From: Thermoanaerobaculia bacterium
GTDB lineage: Bacteria > Acidobacteriota > Thermoanaerobaculia > Multivoradales > Multivoraceae
DNA: 46,762 nucleotides
Direction of reading: 5' to 3'
Assembly (NCBI GenBank): GCA_022826745.1
Contig: JAJDUI010000026.1
Location: 86,458-133,219 of the forward strand
In this document: positions 36,748-46,762 of the stretch, piece by piece
Position numbering within the stretch: position 1 is the first letter of the stretch
Layout: each line of letters opens with the position of its first letter
Notes under the pieces: model-generated
The model's database searches: none
Seen by the model: only the letters and a program-made list of their open reading frames with translations
What the model was told of the DNA's origin: nothing
Program-made: the position numbers and the translations under genes

Positions 36748-37203
36748 CGCCGGACCCGCTCCCCGGACCCGGCGGCTTCTCCTGCTGGCCGCGGGCGGGG
36801 CCGTGGCCGTGGCGCTCTCCGTGCTGGCCTTCGGCGACGTCGGCGAGAACCTCGTCTACTACTGGAGTCCCTCGGAACTCCACGAAGCGGGCCCGGAAGC
36901 CGTCGGCGCCAGCATCCGCCTCGGCGGGCTGGTCAGGGAGGGCTCCGTCAGCCGCAGCGACGACGGCCTGACCCTCGAGTTCACCGTCACCGACGGCGCT
37001 GCCCAGGTCGACGTCAGGACCACCGCGGTGCCTCCGGCCATGTTCCGGGAGGGCATCGGCGTCGTCCTCGAGGGGACGATGAGCGAGAGCGGCCAGTTCA
37101 CGACCGCGCGGCTCATGGTCAAGCACGACAACGAGTACCAGGCGCCCGACGTCGAAGACCAGCGCAGCATGGAGGAGTTGATCGAGTCCATGCAGTTCGA
37201 CAC

Positions 37204-37207
<4 letters not shown>
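36716..37207 (+). CDS. ccmE: Heme chaperone CcmE
   Basis: A 163-residue periplasmic heme carrier with an N-terminal anchor helix (about 20-40) and an OB-fold. The covalent heme site is H137 in 'LMVKHDNEYQAP', with Y141 as axial ligand (HxxxY), the common bacterial form. The tail is acidic. ATG 36716 lies inside ccmD. Its stop overlaps the ccmF start (GTGA). Confidence 0.95.
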
Positions 37208-39200
<1,993 letters not shown>

Positions 39201-39204
<4 letters not shown>

Positions 39205-39737
39205 ACCGCAGGGTCCTGCTGGTTGGTCTCGGCATTTCGCTGCCGCTGCTCGCGTTCCTCGGCTTCGCCTTCCGGCACGACCCCCAGATCGTCGAGTCGC
39301 CGCTCGTCGGCAAGCCGGCGCCCAGCTTCCGGCTCGCCGACCTCGACGGCAACATCGTCGACCTGGCCGAACTGCGCGGCCAGCCGGTCATCGTCAACTT
39401 CTGGGCCACGTACTGTGTGCCCTGCCTGTACGAGCACCCACTGCTGATGGAAGGCGCGCGGCGCTGGCAGGGCGAGATCCACTTCCTCGGCGTCATCTTC
39501 CAGGACGACCCCGACCTGATCGCACAATTCAACGCCGACTACGGACGCTGGGGACCCTCGCTGATCGACGAGGGCGGCCGGGTGGCGATCGCCTACGGGG
39601 TCTACGGACCGCCGGAAACCTTCTTCATCGACCGCGACGGCGTGATCGTCGACAAGGCGATCGGCGCGGTATCGCCGGACCAGCTCCTGGACGTCGCCAA
39701 CCGCATGCTCGCGCAGCCCGCCACGGCGACCGGCTGA
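39201..39737 (+). CDS. ccmG: CcmG/DsbE-type thioredoxin
   Basis: A 178-residue membrane-tethered thioredoxin with an N-terminal helix (about 5-25) and active site WATYCVPC. The cis-proline loop is 'YGVYGPPETFFID'. It keeps apocytochrome CxxCH cysteines reduced. ATG 39201 follows a strong GGGGAGG ribosome site and overlaps the ccmF stop (ATGA). The MauE-like protein at 1595 might also feed electrons to such proteins, but that is speculation. Confidence 0.95.
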
Positions 39738-39738
39738 C

Positions 39739-40287
39739 ATGCGGCGCGCGACCGCCCTGCTTGGGCTACTGGCCGCGTTGCCCTTCGCCGCGCCCGCTTC
39801 GGCCCAGGAGACCGACACGCCGCCGAAGGTCGCCCTGCCCCCGGCGGAGGGCGAGTTCCGGCCCGGGCTGGGCGTCGAGACGTCCCACGAGCTGGGCGAC
39901 CCCCTCGGCCTGCCCCTCTCCGGCGAGGAACTCGACCGGGCGGTCGCCGAGGTCGCGGCCGACATCCGCTGCCCCAAGTGCCAGGCCCTGTCGATCGCCG
40001 ACTCCGGCGCCGCGTCGGCCCAGGCGATGCGGGCGGAGGCGCGGTCCCTGCTCTCCCAGGGCTACACCCGCGAGCAGGTCGTCGGCTACTTCGAGCAGCG
40101 CTACGGCGAGTTCGTGCTGCTCGAGCCGCGGGCGCGCGGGCTCAACCTGATCGTCTGGGCCGCCCCCGCCGCCATCGTCCTCGTCGGGGGACTGCTCGTC
40201 GCCCTGCGACTCCGGCAACGCCGGCGAAGCGCCGACGAGGGCCTGGACACGTACCTGCGGCAGGTGGAGCAGGAGACGGCGACCTGA
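39739..40287 (+). CDS. ccmH: Cytochrome c maturation protein CcmH
   Basis: A 182-residue protein with a signal peptide (ends near 'PASAQ'), then a linker and the CcmH domain with the redox pair C78 and C81 in 'IRCPKCQAL'. Later parts 'MRAEARSLLSQGYTREQV' and 'YFEQRYGEFVLLEPRARG' are typical. A C-terminal membrane helix (about 135-155) anchors it. It takes part in thiol handling and heme attachment with CcmF. The linker between signal and domain is longer than usual. Confidence 0.93.
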   Translation: MRRATALLGLLAALPFAAPASAQETDTPPKVALPPAEGEFRPGLGVETSHELGDPLGLPLSGEELDRAVAEVAADIRCPKCQALSIADSGAASAQAMRAEARSLLSQGYTREQVVGYFEQRYGEFVLLEPRARGLNLIVWAAPAAIVLVGGLLVALRLRQRRRSADEGLDTYLRQVEQETAT

Positions 40288-41207
40288 CTGTCGTCGCGAC
40301 GATCGCCATCGTCGCCGCCGTTCTCGCCGGCCTGGGAGTCGGCTTCGCCTTCCTGCCCCGGGAAGCCGCGGCGCGCGCCGCCGCGCTCGAGTTGCAGCGC
40401 GCCGACCTCGTGAACCGCCGCGAGGACCTGGTCGCCCGGCTGAAGCAGGCCGGCCTGGAAGCGGCCGACCGCCAGCGGCTCCAGGTCTCGACGGCGCGCG
40501 TGCTGAAGGAACTCGACGAGGTCGAGGAGGCGATCGCCGGCATCGCTCCGGAACGCGACGTCAGGACGAAAGCCGGCGCGCCGGCCGGCCGCGCCTTCGT
40601 CCAGGCGCACCCCCTGCTCTCCGGCGTCCTGCTCGGCGGCGGCGTGGTCGGCCTGGTCGCCGCGCTGGTCATCTGGGCGCAGTCGGACGCCCGGCCCGAT
40701 CCGCAGGCCGAGCAGCAGATGGCGCAAGGCGGCGGCGAGACGGACTTCCGCGGCCAGCGACCGCTTCCGCCCGAGCTCGTGCCCCGGGCCGAGGAGCTGC
40801 AGCGGCAGATCGACGCCGATCCCTCGGACCTCGACGCGATGCGCGCGCTGATGCAACTGATGCTCGCCAACGGCCGCGCCTTCGACGCCTTCCAGATCGC
40901 CCAGCAACTGCTGGAGATCGCCCCCGAAGACCCGGACGCGCACTTCGTCTCCGGCATCGTGCGCCTCCAGATGGGCCAGACCCAGGTCGCCCTCGACTCC
41001 CTGGACCGGTCGCTCCGAAGCGACCCGGGTCACGAGCAGTCGGCCCTCATGCGCGGCCTTCTCCTGCTGCAGATCGGCGACCGCGACGGCGCCATCGCGA
41101 CCTGGGAGAGCGCCAACGCCGCCCGTGCCAGCCCCCGCCTCGAGGAAGTCACCGCGATGGCCCGCGAAGGCCGGACCTTCGACGAGATCGTCAACACCCC
41201 GCTCTGA
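40284..41207 (+). CDS. ccmI: CcmI-like TPR protein, probable CTG start
   Basis: A 307-residue protein. It has an N-terminal membrane helix ('ATIAIVAAVLAGLGVGF'), a coiled-coil loop (about 30-95), a second helix (about 113-133), then periplasmic TPR repeats ('AFDAFQIAQQLLEIAPEDP', 'ALDSLDRSLRSDPGHEQS'). CcmI/CycH proteins deliver apocytochrome to CcmF/H. No ATG, GTG or TTG precedes the first helix; the CTG at 40284 forms CTGA with the ccmH stop, the same overlap geometry as other pairs in this operon. TTG 40392 is the alternative but would lose the first helix. Confidence 0.8.
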   Translation: MTVVATIAIVAAVLAGLGVGFAFLPREAAARAAALELQRADLVNRREDLVARLKQAGLEAADRQRLQVSTARVLKELDEVEEAIAGIAPERDVRTKAGAPAGRAFVQAHPLLSGVLLGGGVVGLVAALVIWAQSDARPDPQAEQQMAQGGGETDFRGQRPLPPELVPRAEELQRQIDADPSDLDAMRALMQLMLANGRAFDAFQIAQQLLEIAPEDPDAHFVSGIVRLQMGQTQVALDSLDRSLRSDPGHEQSALMRGLLLLQIGDRDGAIATWESANAARASPRLEEVTAMAREGRTFDEIVNTPL

Positions 41208-41219
41208 ACTTCACCGCCG

Positions 41220-41265
41220 GTGCGCCGGCCTTCTGGCCGGCATCAAGCGCGAGCCGCGAAGCGGC
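41220..41265 (+). repeat. Hairpin element, copy R6
   Basis: GTGC (41220-41223), stem GCCGGCC/GGCCGGC with loop TTCT, then after ATC and a short spacer a stem GCCGC/GCGGC with loop GAA (41253-41265). It starts 13 bases after the ccmI stop and points the same way. It is the cleanest copy of the two-hairpin form. Confidence 0.72.
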
Positions 41266-41291
41266 GAGCCTGCAACCGCGGCCCGAACCAA

Positions 41292-41807
41292 CTAGGGGTC
41301 TTCGCCCCGCGCCAACCCCAGCCGCCGGATGATCCCGGCCGCGACGTCACGTTTGCGCTCCGTCCCCCGCGTTCGTACCCGTACATCCGCCTGGCGGTAG
41401 GACTCCAGGCGGCTCTCGTACAGCGCCCGGGCCTGGTCCGGGGACTCGAACAGAGGCCGGCGTTTGTGGGACTGCTGCGCGCGGCGGCTGAGGGCTTCCC
41501 AGGGCGGGTCGAGCCAGACGCTGGTGCCCAGCCCCGCGATCAGTCTGCGGTTCCGTTCCAGGGTGAACACGCCGCCGCCGGTGGCGATCACCGCCTGGTC
41601 GATCGCGGCGCAGCGTTCGAGCGCGGCCGTTTCGCGTTCGCGGAAGTACGTCTCGCCGCGCTCCACGATCAGGTCGGCGACCGGCCGGCCCTCACGCTCG
41701 GCGATGTCCGAGTCCAGGTCCAGGAACGTCCAGCCCAGGTCCCGGGCCATCCGCCGGCCGATCCGGCTCTTGCCGGCCGCCATGAAGCCGACGAGGAAGA
41801 CACGCAT
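41292..41807 (-). CDS. aroK: Shikimate kinase
   Basis: A 171-residue P-loop kinase that phosphorylates shikimate. Walker A is GFMAAGKSRIG, 'FLDLDSDIAEREG' holds the shikimate-binding Asp, 'ETYFRERE' the conserved Arg region, and 'VIATGGGVF' the GGG motif. The lid is 'HKRRPLF'. Size fits the family. It stands alone; neighbours are not chorismate genes. Confidence 0.95.
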   Translation of the reverse strand: MRVFLVGFMAAGKSRIGRRMARDLGWTFLDLDSDIAEREGRPVADLIVERGETYFRERETAALERCAAIDQAVIATGGGVFTLERNRRLIAGLGTSVWLDPPWEALSRRAQQSHKRRPLFESPDQARALYESRLESYRQADVRVRTRGTERKRDVAAGIIRRLGLARGEDP

Positions 41808-41896
41808 GGCGGGAGCCTACTGAGGCCATACCCGAGTTGGAAGGCGGGTCGGGCGAAGAGCGTGGCGTATAGTCCCACTGGAGCAACCCGAGTCCG

Positions 41897-42013
41897 ATGT
41901 CCCCGCTAGCGATCCTCGTCCTGGTCCTGATCTGCGGCTTCGTCTGGGGCGGATTCACCATGTTCCTCGTACGGGCGCTCAGGAGCGAGCGGTCCCGCCC
42001 CCAGGACGGCTGA
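41897..42013 (+). CDS. 38-residue single-helix membrane protein, MetS-like
   Basis: A tiny protein with one membrane helix from residue 3 to about 24 ('AILVLVLICGFVWGGFTMF') and a basic tail. The helix with an internal WGG resembles the small subunits (MetS type) that accompany sodium-dependent methionine/alanine transporters. No such transporter is adjacent. ATG 41897 follows TATAGT (41868-41873), a good -10 box, but I cannot find a matching -35. The family guess rests on a short match. Confidence 0.5.
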   Translation: MSPLAILVLVLICGFVWGGFTMFLVRALRSERSRPQDG

Positions 42014-42041
42014 GGGCGCTGATCCCGGGCACCCAGCGGGC

Positions 42042-42796
42042 TCAGGCGAGAGCGCGCAGAAGGCGGCGGCAGGAGACGGCGAGGTTCTTCGGATCGAGAG
42101 CGGACACGACGGCTACCACGTCGGCGCCGGCTTCGATGACCCGCGGAGCGCGGGCCGCATCGATGCCGCCGATGCCGATCAGGGGCTTCGACGAGACCTC
42201 CCTGGCTGCGGCCACGCCGGCAGGGCCTACGACCGGGTCCGGGCGTTCCTTCGTCGTCGTCCCGAACACCGGGCCGATCGCGACAGCGTCGACCGCCGGG
42301 TCGGCCTCGGCCTCGGCGGCCTGCCCGCGGCTGTGGGTCGAGTAGCCGATCGGGCAGTCGGGAGGGAGCGACAGCCGCGCCGCCGCGGGCGGCAGGTCGT
42401 CCTGGCCCAGGTGGAGACCTGCGCGGAAACCGCTCGCCGCCAGCGTAGCCGCGATCGCGGTGTTGTCGTTGATCCACAGCAGCGGCGCGTCGCCTTCGCC
42501 GTCGGCGGACTGGGCCTCCTCGAATGCGCGTCCAACCGCCTCGGCCAGGCGCCACGCGGCGAGGTCCGGCACGCCCTTGGCGCGGAGCTGGATCCAGCGC
42601 CCGCCGCAGTCGAGCAACACGCGAACCGCAGTGGTCACCGTCTGCGGATCGGAGCCGAAGACGCCCGTATCGACGATCGCGTAGAGGCGGTTCGAAGGTG
42701 GGCGGAGCGGCCCCCCGGACCGGCCTGCGGCCGGCTGCCGGCCAGAAGGCCGGCGCACCGGCACTTCGCCCGCGTTCGCGGGAACTCGAGCCTCGC

Positions 42797-42800
<4 letters not shown>
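42042..42800 (-). CDS. thiE: Thiamine phosphate synthase with translated repeat at the N-terminus
   Basis: A 252-residue ThiE, which joins the pyrimidine and thiazole parts of thiamine. Motifs: 'WIQLRAKG', 'LWINDN', 'GLHLGQDDLP', 'IGYSTHS', 'IGPVFGTTTKER' and 'GIGGI'. The fold starts at 'RLYAIVD', near residue 39. The first 38 residues are a Pro/Arg/Gly-rich leader largely encoded by hairpin copy R7. ATG 42800 is supported by its ATGA overlap with the accC stop; no start is seen closer to the fold. No TPP riboswitch is present. Confidence 0.93.
42719..42758 (-). repeat. Hairpin element, copy R7, inside thiE
   Basis: On the minus strand: GTGC (42758-42755), stem GCCGGCC/GGCCGGC with loop TTCT, one base, then a second stem GCCGGCC/GGCCGGT with loop GCA (42735-42719, last pair G-T). 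It is translated in frame as part of the Arg/Pro/Gly-rich ThiE leader. The GCA loop of its second stem matches R1. Confidence 0.72.
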
Positions 42801-44620
<1,820 letters not shown>

Positions 44621-44634
<14 letters not shown>

Positions 44635-44842
44635 GGTCCGGCACCTCCCGGGCGCGGATTGTAGCCCGCGGCGGGAGCACTTTCAGACGCTCCAGCGCTT
44701 CGCGGGCCCGCCGGTTGGCCGGGTCGGCCGAGAGCACACGCTGGAAGATGGCGATTGCCTCCCTCCGGTGGCCCTGAGCCAGGTACAACTCGCCGATCGT
44801 CACCGTCGGCTGCGGCGAGGTCGGGCGCTCCCCGGCGGCCAC
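44621..44842 (-). CDS. Small TPR protein overlapping accB
   Basis: A 73-residue protein starting GTG 44842, with one clear TPR unit ('GELYLAQGHRREAIAIFQRV' then 'LSADPANRRAREALERL') and a basic tail. Its last 14 bases overlap accB, so the genes are probably co-translated. One and a half TPR units seldom fold alone, so it may bind a partner or be a remnant of a larger protein. The frame stays open upstream over the PKD gene without TPR-like sequence, so the GTG is preferred. Confidence 0.5.
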
Positions 44843-44853
44843 GGCCCGGCGGC

Positions 44854-45786
44854 CTACTGGCCCGTGACCTGGACGAACTTCGTCACCTCGTCGGACCCGA
44901 GCGAGTTGGTGGCCCGGAAGGTGACCGCGTAGGTGCCCGGCTCGTCGTAGGTGTGCGTCGGGTTCTGGCGCGTGCTCGTGTTGCCGTCGCCGAAGTTCCA
45001 CAGCCAGCTCGTCGTGCGGCCGTCCGTCGTGTCCTCGAAGGCGACCAGCAGGTTGCGGGTGTTGAAGGTGAAGTCCGCCCGCGGCAGCCGCTGGATCGCG
45101 ACGCTGACGTTCGTCGTGACGAGCTGGCCGGCGCCGCTGCCGACGTCCACGCCGACCTCGAAGCTGTCTCCCGACACCGTGTCGAGATCGCCCGAAGTGA
45201 CGACGAGCCGGTCCGACGCCGTGCCGTCCGCGCCGGTCGAGATCAGGGTCCCGCCCGAGTCGAGCGTGCCGATTTCCGTCCGGAAGTTGACCTCCGCCTT
45301 CTCGAGCGGCTGGCCGCGGTCGTCACGCACGATCGCCAGCAGATCCGCTTCGCCGCCGGTTTCGGGCACGCTGTTCGGCGTCACCTGCACGGTCACCGAA
45401 GCCGGCGACAGGCCGAGCTGCACGTCGATCGTCGCGGTCTCGGAACCGCCGGTGTTGGCCGACACCGTGGCAACCCCGAACTGGCCGTCCGCCTGGAGCA
45501 TCGCCAGCGCCTCTCCCCGGTCGTCGACGCCGACACTGGGCGGAATCGAGCCCAGCGTCGTGGTGAGACGGATCAGCGTGCCGCGGCTGACCGGCGTTCC
45601 GTTCGGCCTGAGCGCGACGACCCGGATCTCGGCACTCCCGTCCGAGGGAATGCGGTCCGGATTCGCACTGATCGTGATCAGCGTTCCGGACGGGGCCACC
45701 GGACTCGTCTTGTCGCACGCCGCGAAGGCCGCCAGCAACAAGCTGGCGGCGAGCACGGTAGCGAGGTTTCGGCGCCGGTTCTCCAT
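44854..45786 (-). CDS. Lipoprotein with Big-type and PKD domains
   Basis: A 310-residue exported protein. The signal peptide ends at a cysteine ('LLLAAFAAC', C24), suggesting a lipoprotein. Two immunoglobulin-like (invasin/Big-type) domains follow (about 33-128 and 130-232, e.g. 'TPNSVPETGGEADLLAIVRDD'), then a PKD domain (about 233-310) with 'WLWNFGDGNTSTRQNPTHTY'. It probably lies on the cell surface or in the periplasm and binds protein or glycan. It is the downstream member of a tandem pair. Confidence 0.8.
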   Translation of the reverse strand: MENRRRNLATVLAASLLLAAFAACDKTSPVAPSGTLITISANPDRIPSDGSAEIRVVALRPNGTPVSRGTLIRLTTTLGSIPPSVGVDDRGEALAMLQADGQFGVATVSANTGGSETATIDVQLGLSPASVTVQVTPNSVPETGGEADLLAIVRDDRGQPLEKAEVNFRTEIGTLDSGGTLISTGADGTASDRLVVTSGDLDTVSGDSFEVGVDVGSGAGQLVTTNVSVAIQRLPRADFTFNTRNLLVAFEDTTDGRTTSWLWNFGDGNTSTRQNPTHTYDEPGTYAVTFRATNSLGSDEVTKFVQVTGQ

Positions 45787-45834
45787 CTCTCGAATCAGTA
45801 TACGAACGCTGCCGGAAGAGCGTCTAGGAACCGG

Positions 45835-46506
45835 CTACTCGCCAGCGCCCTGCGAGCCGAACACGCGGACCAGCCTAGTCACTTCGTCGGTTCCCACCGA
45901 GTTCCCGACCCGCAGCGTGACCGCGTAGTGGCCGGGCTCAGCAAAGGTGTGGGCCGGGCTCTGGCGCGTGCTCGTCGTGCCGTCGCCGAAATCCCAGGAC
46001 CAGCTCGTGACGAACCCCTCGGACTCATCGTCGAACGCAACGATCAGGTCACCCGGGCCAACCGTGAACCACGCCTCGGGCCGGCGCTGAATCCCGACGC
46101 CGACGTTCGAGGTGACCAGGTGGCTGCCGCCTGAGCCGACGGCTACCGCGATCCGAAAGCTGTTCTCCTCCACCGTGGCCAGCTCCGAAGCGGTCAGGAC
46201 GAGCCGGTCGATGGCCCCCCCGCCGGTTCCGGCGACCACCAACCGGCCACCCGACTCCAGAGTGCCCGTTTCCGTCAGGAAGTTCACCTTCGCGTTCTCG
46301 AGTGGCCGCCCCCAATCGTCCCGCACGATCGCAAGCAGCTCGACCTCTCCACCGCTCTCCGGCACGCTGCTCGGCGTGACCTGGAGAGTCACCGATCCGG
46401 CCGCAGCTTCCGCACCCTGGGCAAGAGCCGGCGCCGCGACAACGCAAGGCAGCACCGCGCCCACAATCGCCACCAGAACGAGGTGTATTCGACGAGTTCC
46501 AATCAT
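45835..46506 (-). CDS. Secreted Big/PKD protein, paralog of the next gene
   Basis: A 223-residue protein with a cleavable signal peptide ('VAAPALAQG'), one Big-type domain ('TPSSVPESGGEVELLAIVRDD') and a PKD domain ('WSWDFGDGTTSTRQSPAHTF'). It aligns along its whole mature length with the second and third domains of the adjacent gene, so the first Big domain is missing and the export signal is of the SPase I type instead. ATG 46506 is fixed by a perfect AAGGAGGG; a longer frame to 46542 lacks one. Confidence 0.8.
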   Translation of the reverse strand: MIGTRRIHLVLVAIVGAVLPCVVAAPALAQGAEAAAGSVTLQVTPSSVPESGGEVELLAIVRDDWGRPLENAKVNFLTETGTLESGGRLVVAGTGGGAIDRLVLTASELATVEENSFRIAVAVGSGGSHLVTSNVGVGIQRRPEAWFTVGPGDLIVAFDDESEGFVTSWSWDFGDGTTSTRQSPAHTFAEPGHYAVTLRVGNSVGTDEVTRLVRVFGSQGAGE

Positions 46507-46762
46507 TCCAGTTCCCTCCTTGATCTCGTTTCCCACCGTCAAGGATCTCTACGGAGCCCCGGCGACCCGCGTCTACGTCGGCCGCTGGGACCCCTCCCCG
46601 GACCTCTCCAGGCGGCCGCGTCCTAGCCCGCATTTTTCACCGCGTGATCCGGTTCGGCGTTGTCGGGGTAGTTGCGGAGCTGTATTGGAGCCGAGTGGAT
46701 CGGTCCGTCGGGTTTGGCGGATCCGTCGGTTCGGATCGGCGTTTCTGGGGGTCTATGGCCGT
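46507..46762. other. Window-edge region without a recognised gene
   Basis: Besides the ribosome site, this stretch holds a partial copy (46584-46601) of the 31-bp inverted-repeat core found at 23818-23993. From about 46621 on, base use changes (GCATTTTTCACCGCG and a G/T-rich tail with GGATCGGTCCGTCGGG-like motifs). It could be the end of a mobile element running out of the window, but no transposase is visible. Confidence 0.4.
46514..46521 (-). promoter_or_regulatory. Strong ribosome binding site AAGGAGGG
   Basis: AAGGAGGG on the minus strand lies 7 bases before ATG 46506. It is the strongest Shine-Dalgarno match noted in the window, where most genes use coupling or weak sites, and it decides the start of the secreted paralog. 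Confidence 0.85.

Overview
The window is very GC-rich and almost fully coding, with about 45 genes on both strands. They sit in short operons whose start and stop codons often overlap. Envelope genes (a PagL-type lipid A deacylase, a lipopolysaccharide-type glycosyltransferase, System I cytochrome c maturation with periplasmic parts) point to a Gram-negative bacterium. The mix of RNase Y, ZapA, RibBA, a fused sulfurylase/APS kinase and a LuxE/LuxC pair, in this codon style, makes an Acidobacteriota-like lineage my best guess. That is inference and not shown by any marker here. No phage, CRISPR array, plasmid gene or intact transposase was found.

Layout. 1-2560: end of a LuxE-type acyl-protein synthetase, a LuxC-type acyl-CoA reductase, and a convergent MauE/DoxX membrane protein. 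2632-8359: ABC-F ATPase, cobalamin-dependent methionine synthase, VanZ-like protein. 8427-11817: fused sulfate adenylyltransferase/APS kinase, divergent from an acyl-CoA carboxylase beta subunit. 11825-18972 (minus): one long run PagL, Trm112-like, polyprenyl synthase, TlyA, NAD kinase, RibBA, GDP-mannose dehydratase, Tat-lipoprotein amidase. 18984-19856: glycosyltransferase. 19875-26279 (minus, read right to left): two tRNA-Val, thrS, rpmI, rplT, a coiled-coil protein, zapA, a probable 6S RNA, rny and ymdB. infC is missing from its usual place between thrS and rpmI. 26442-32816: threonine dehydratase, CBS-domain transporter, ProRS, zinc-ribbon TPR protein. 32868-35015: ECF sigma factor, anti-sigma factor, bactofilin-like membrane protein. 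35166-41207: ccmABDEFGHI without ccmC. 41292-44842: shikimate kinase, a one-helix small protein, thiE, accC, accB, a small TPR protein. 44854-46506: two tandem paralogous Big/PKD secreted proteins. The last 256 bases hold no recognised gene.

The least expected feature is a dispersed family of small hairpin elements with at least seven copies. Each has GTGC, then a 7-bp stem closed by a 4-base loop, and usually one or two further hairpins with GAA, GGA or GCA loops. The stems differ between copies but stay paired. Most copies sit just after a stop codon and point the same way as the gene they follow. One copy is translated into the start of ThiE and another supplies the stop codon of the bactofilin-like gene. 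A separate 31-bp inverted repeat fills the place where infC would be expected. These elements, the 6S RNA candidate and the missing infC and ccmC are the main items for follow-up.
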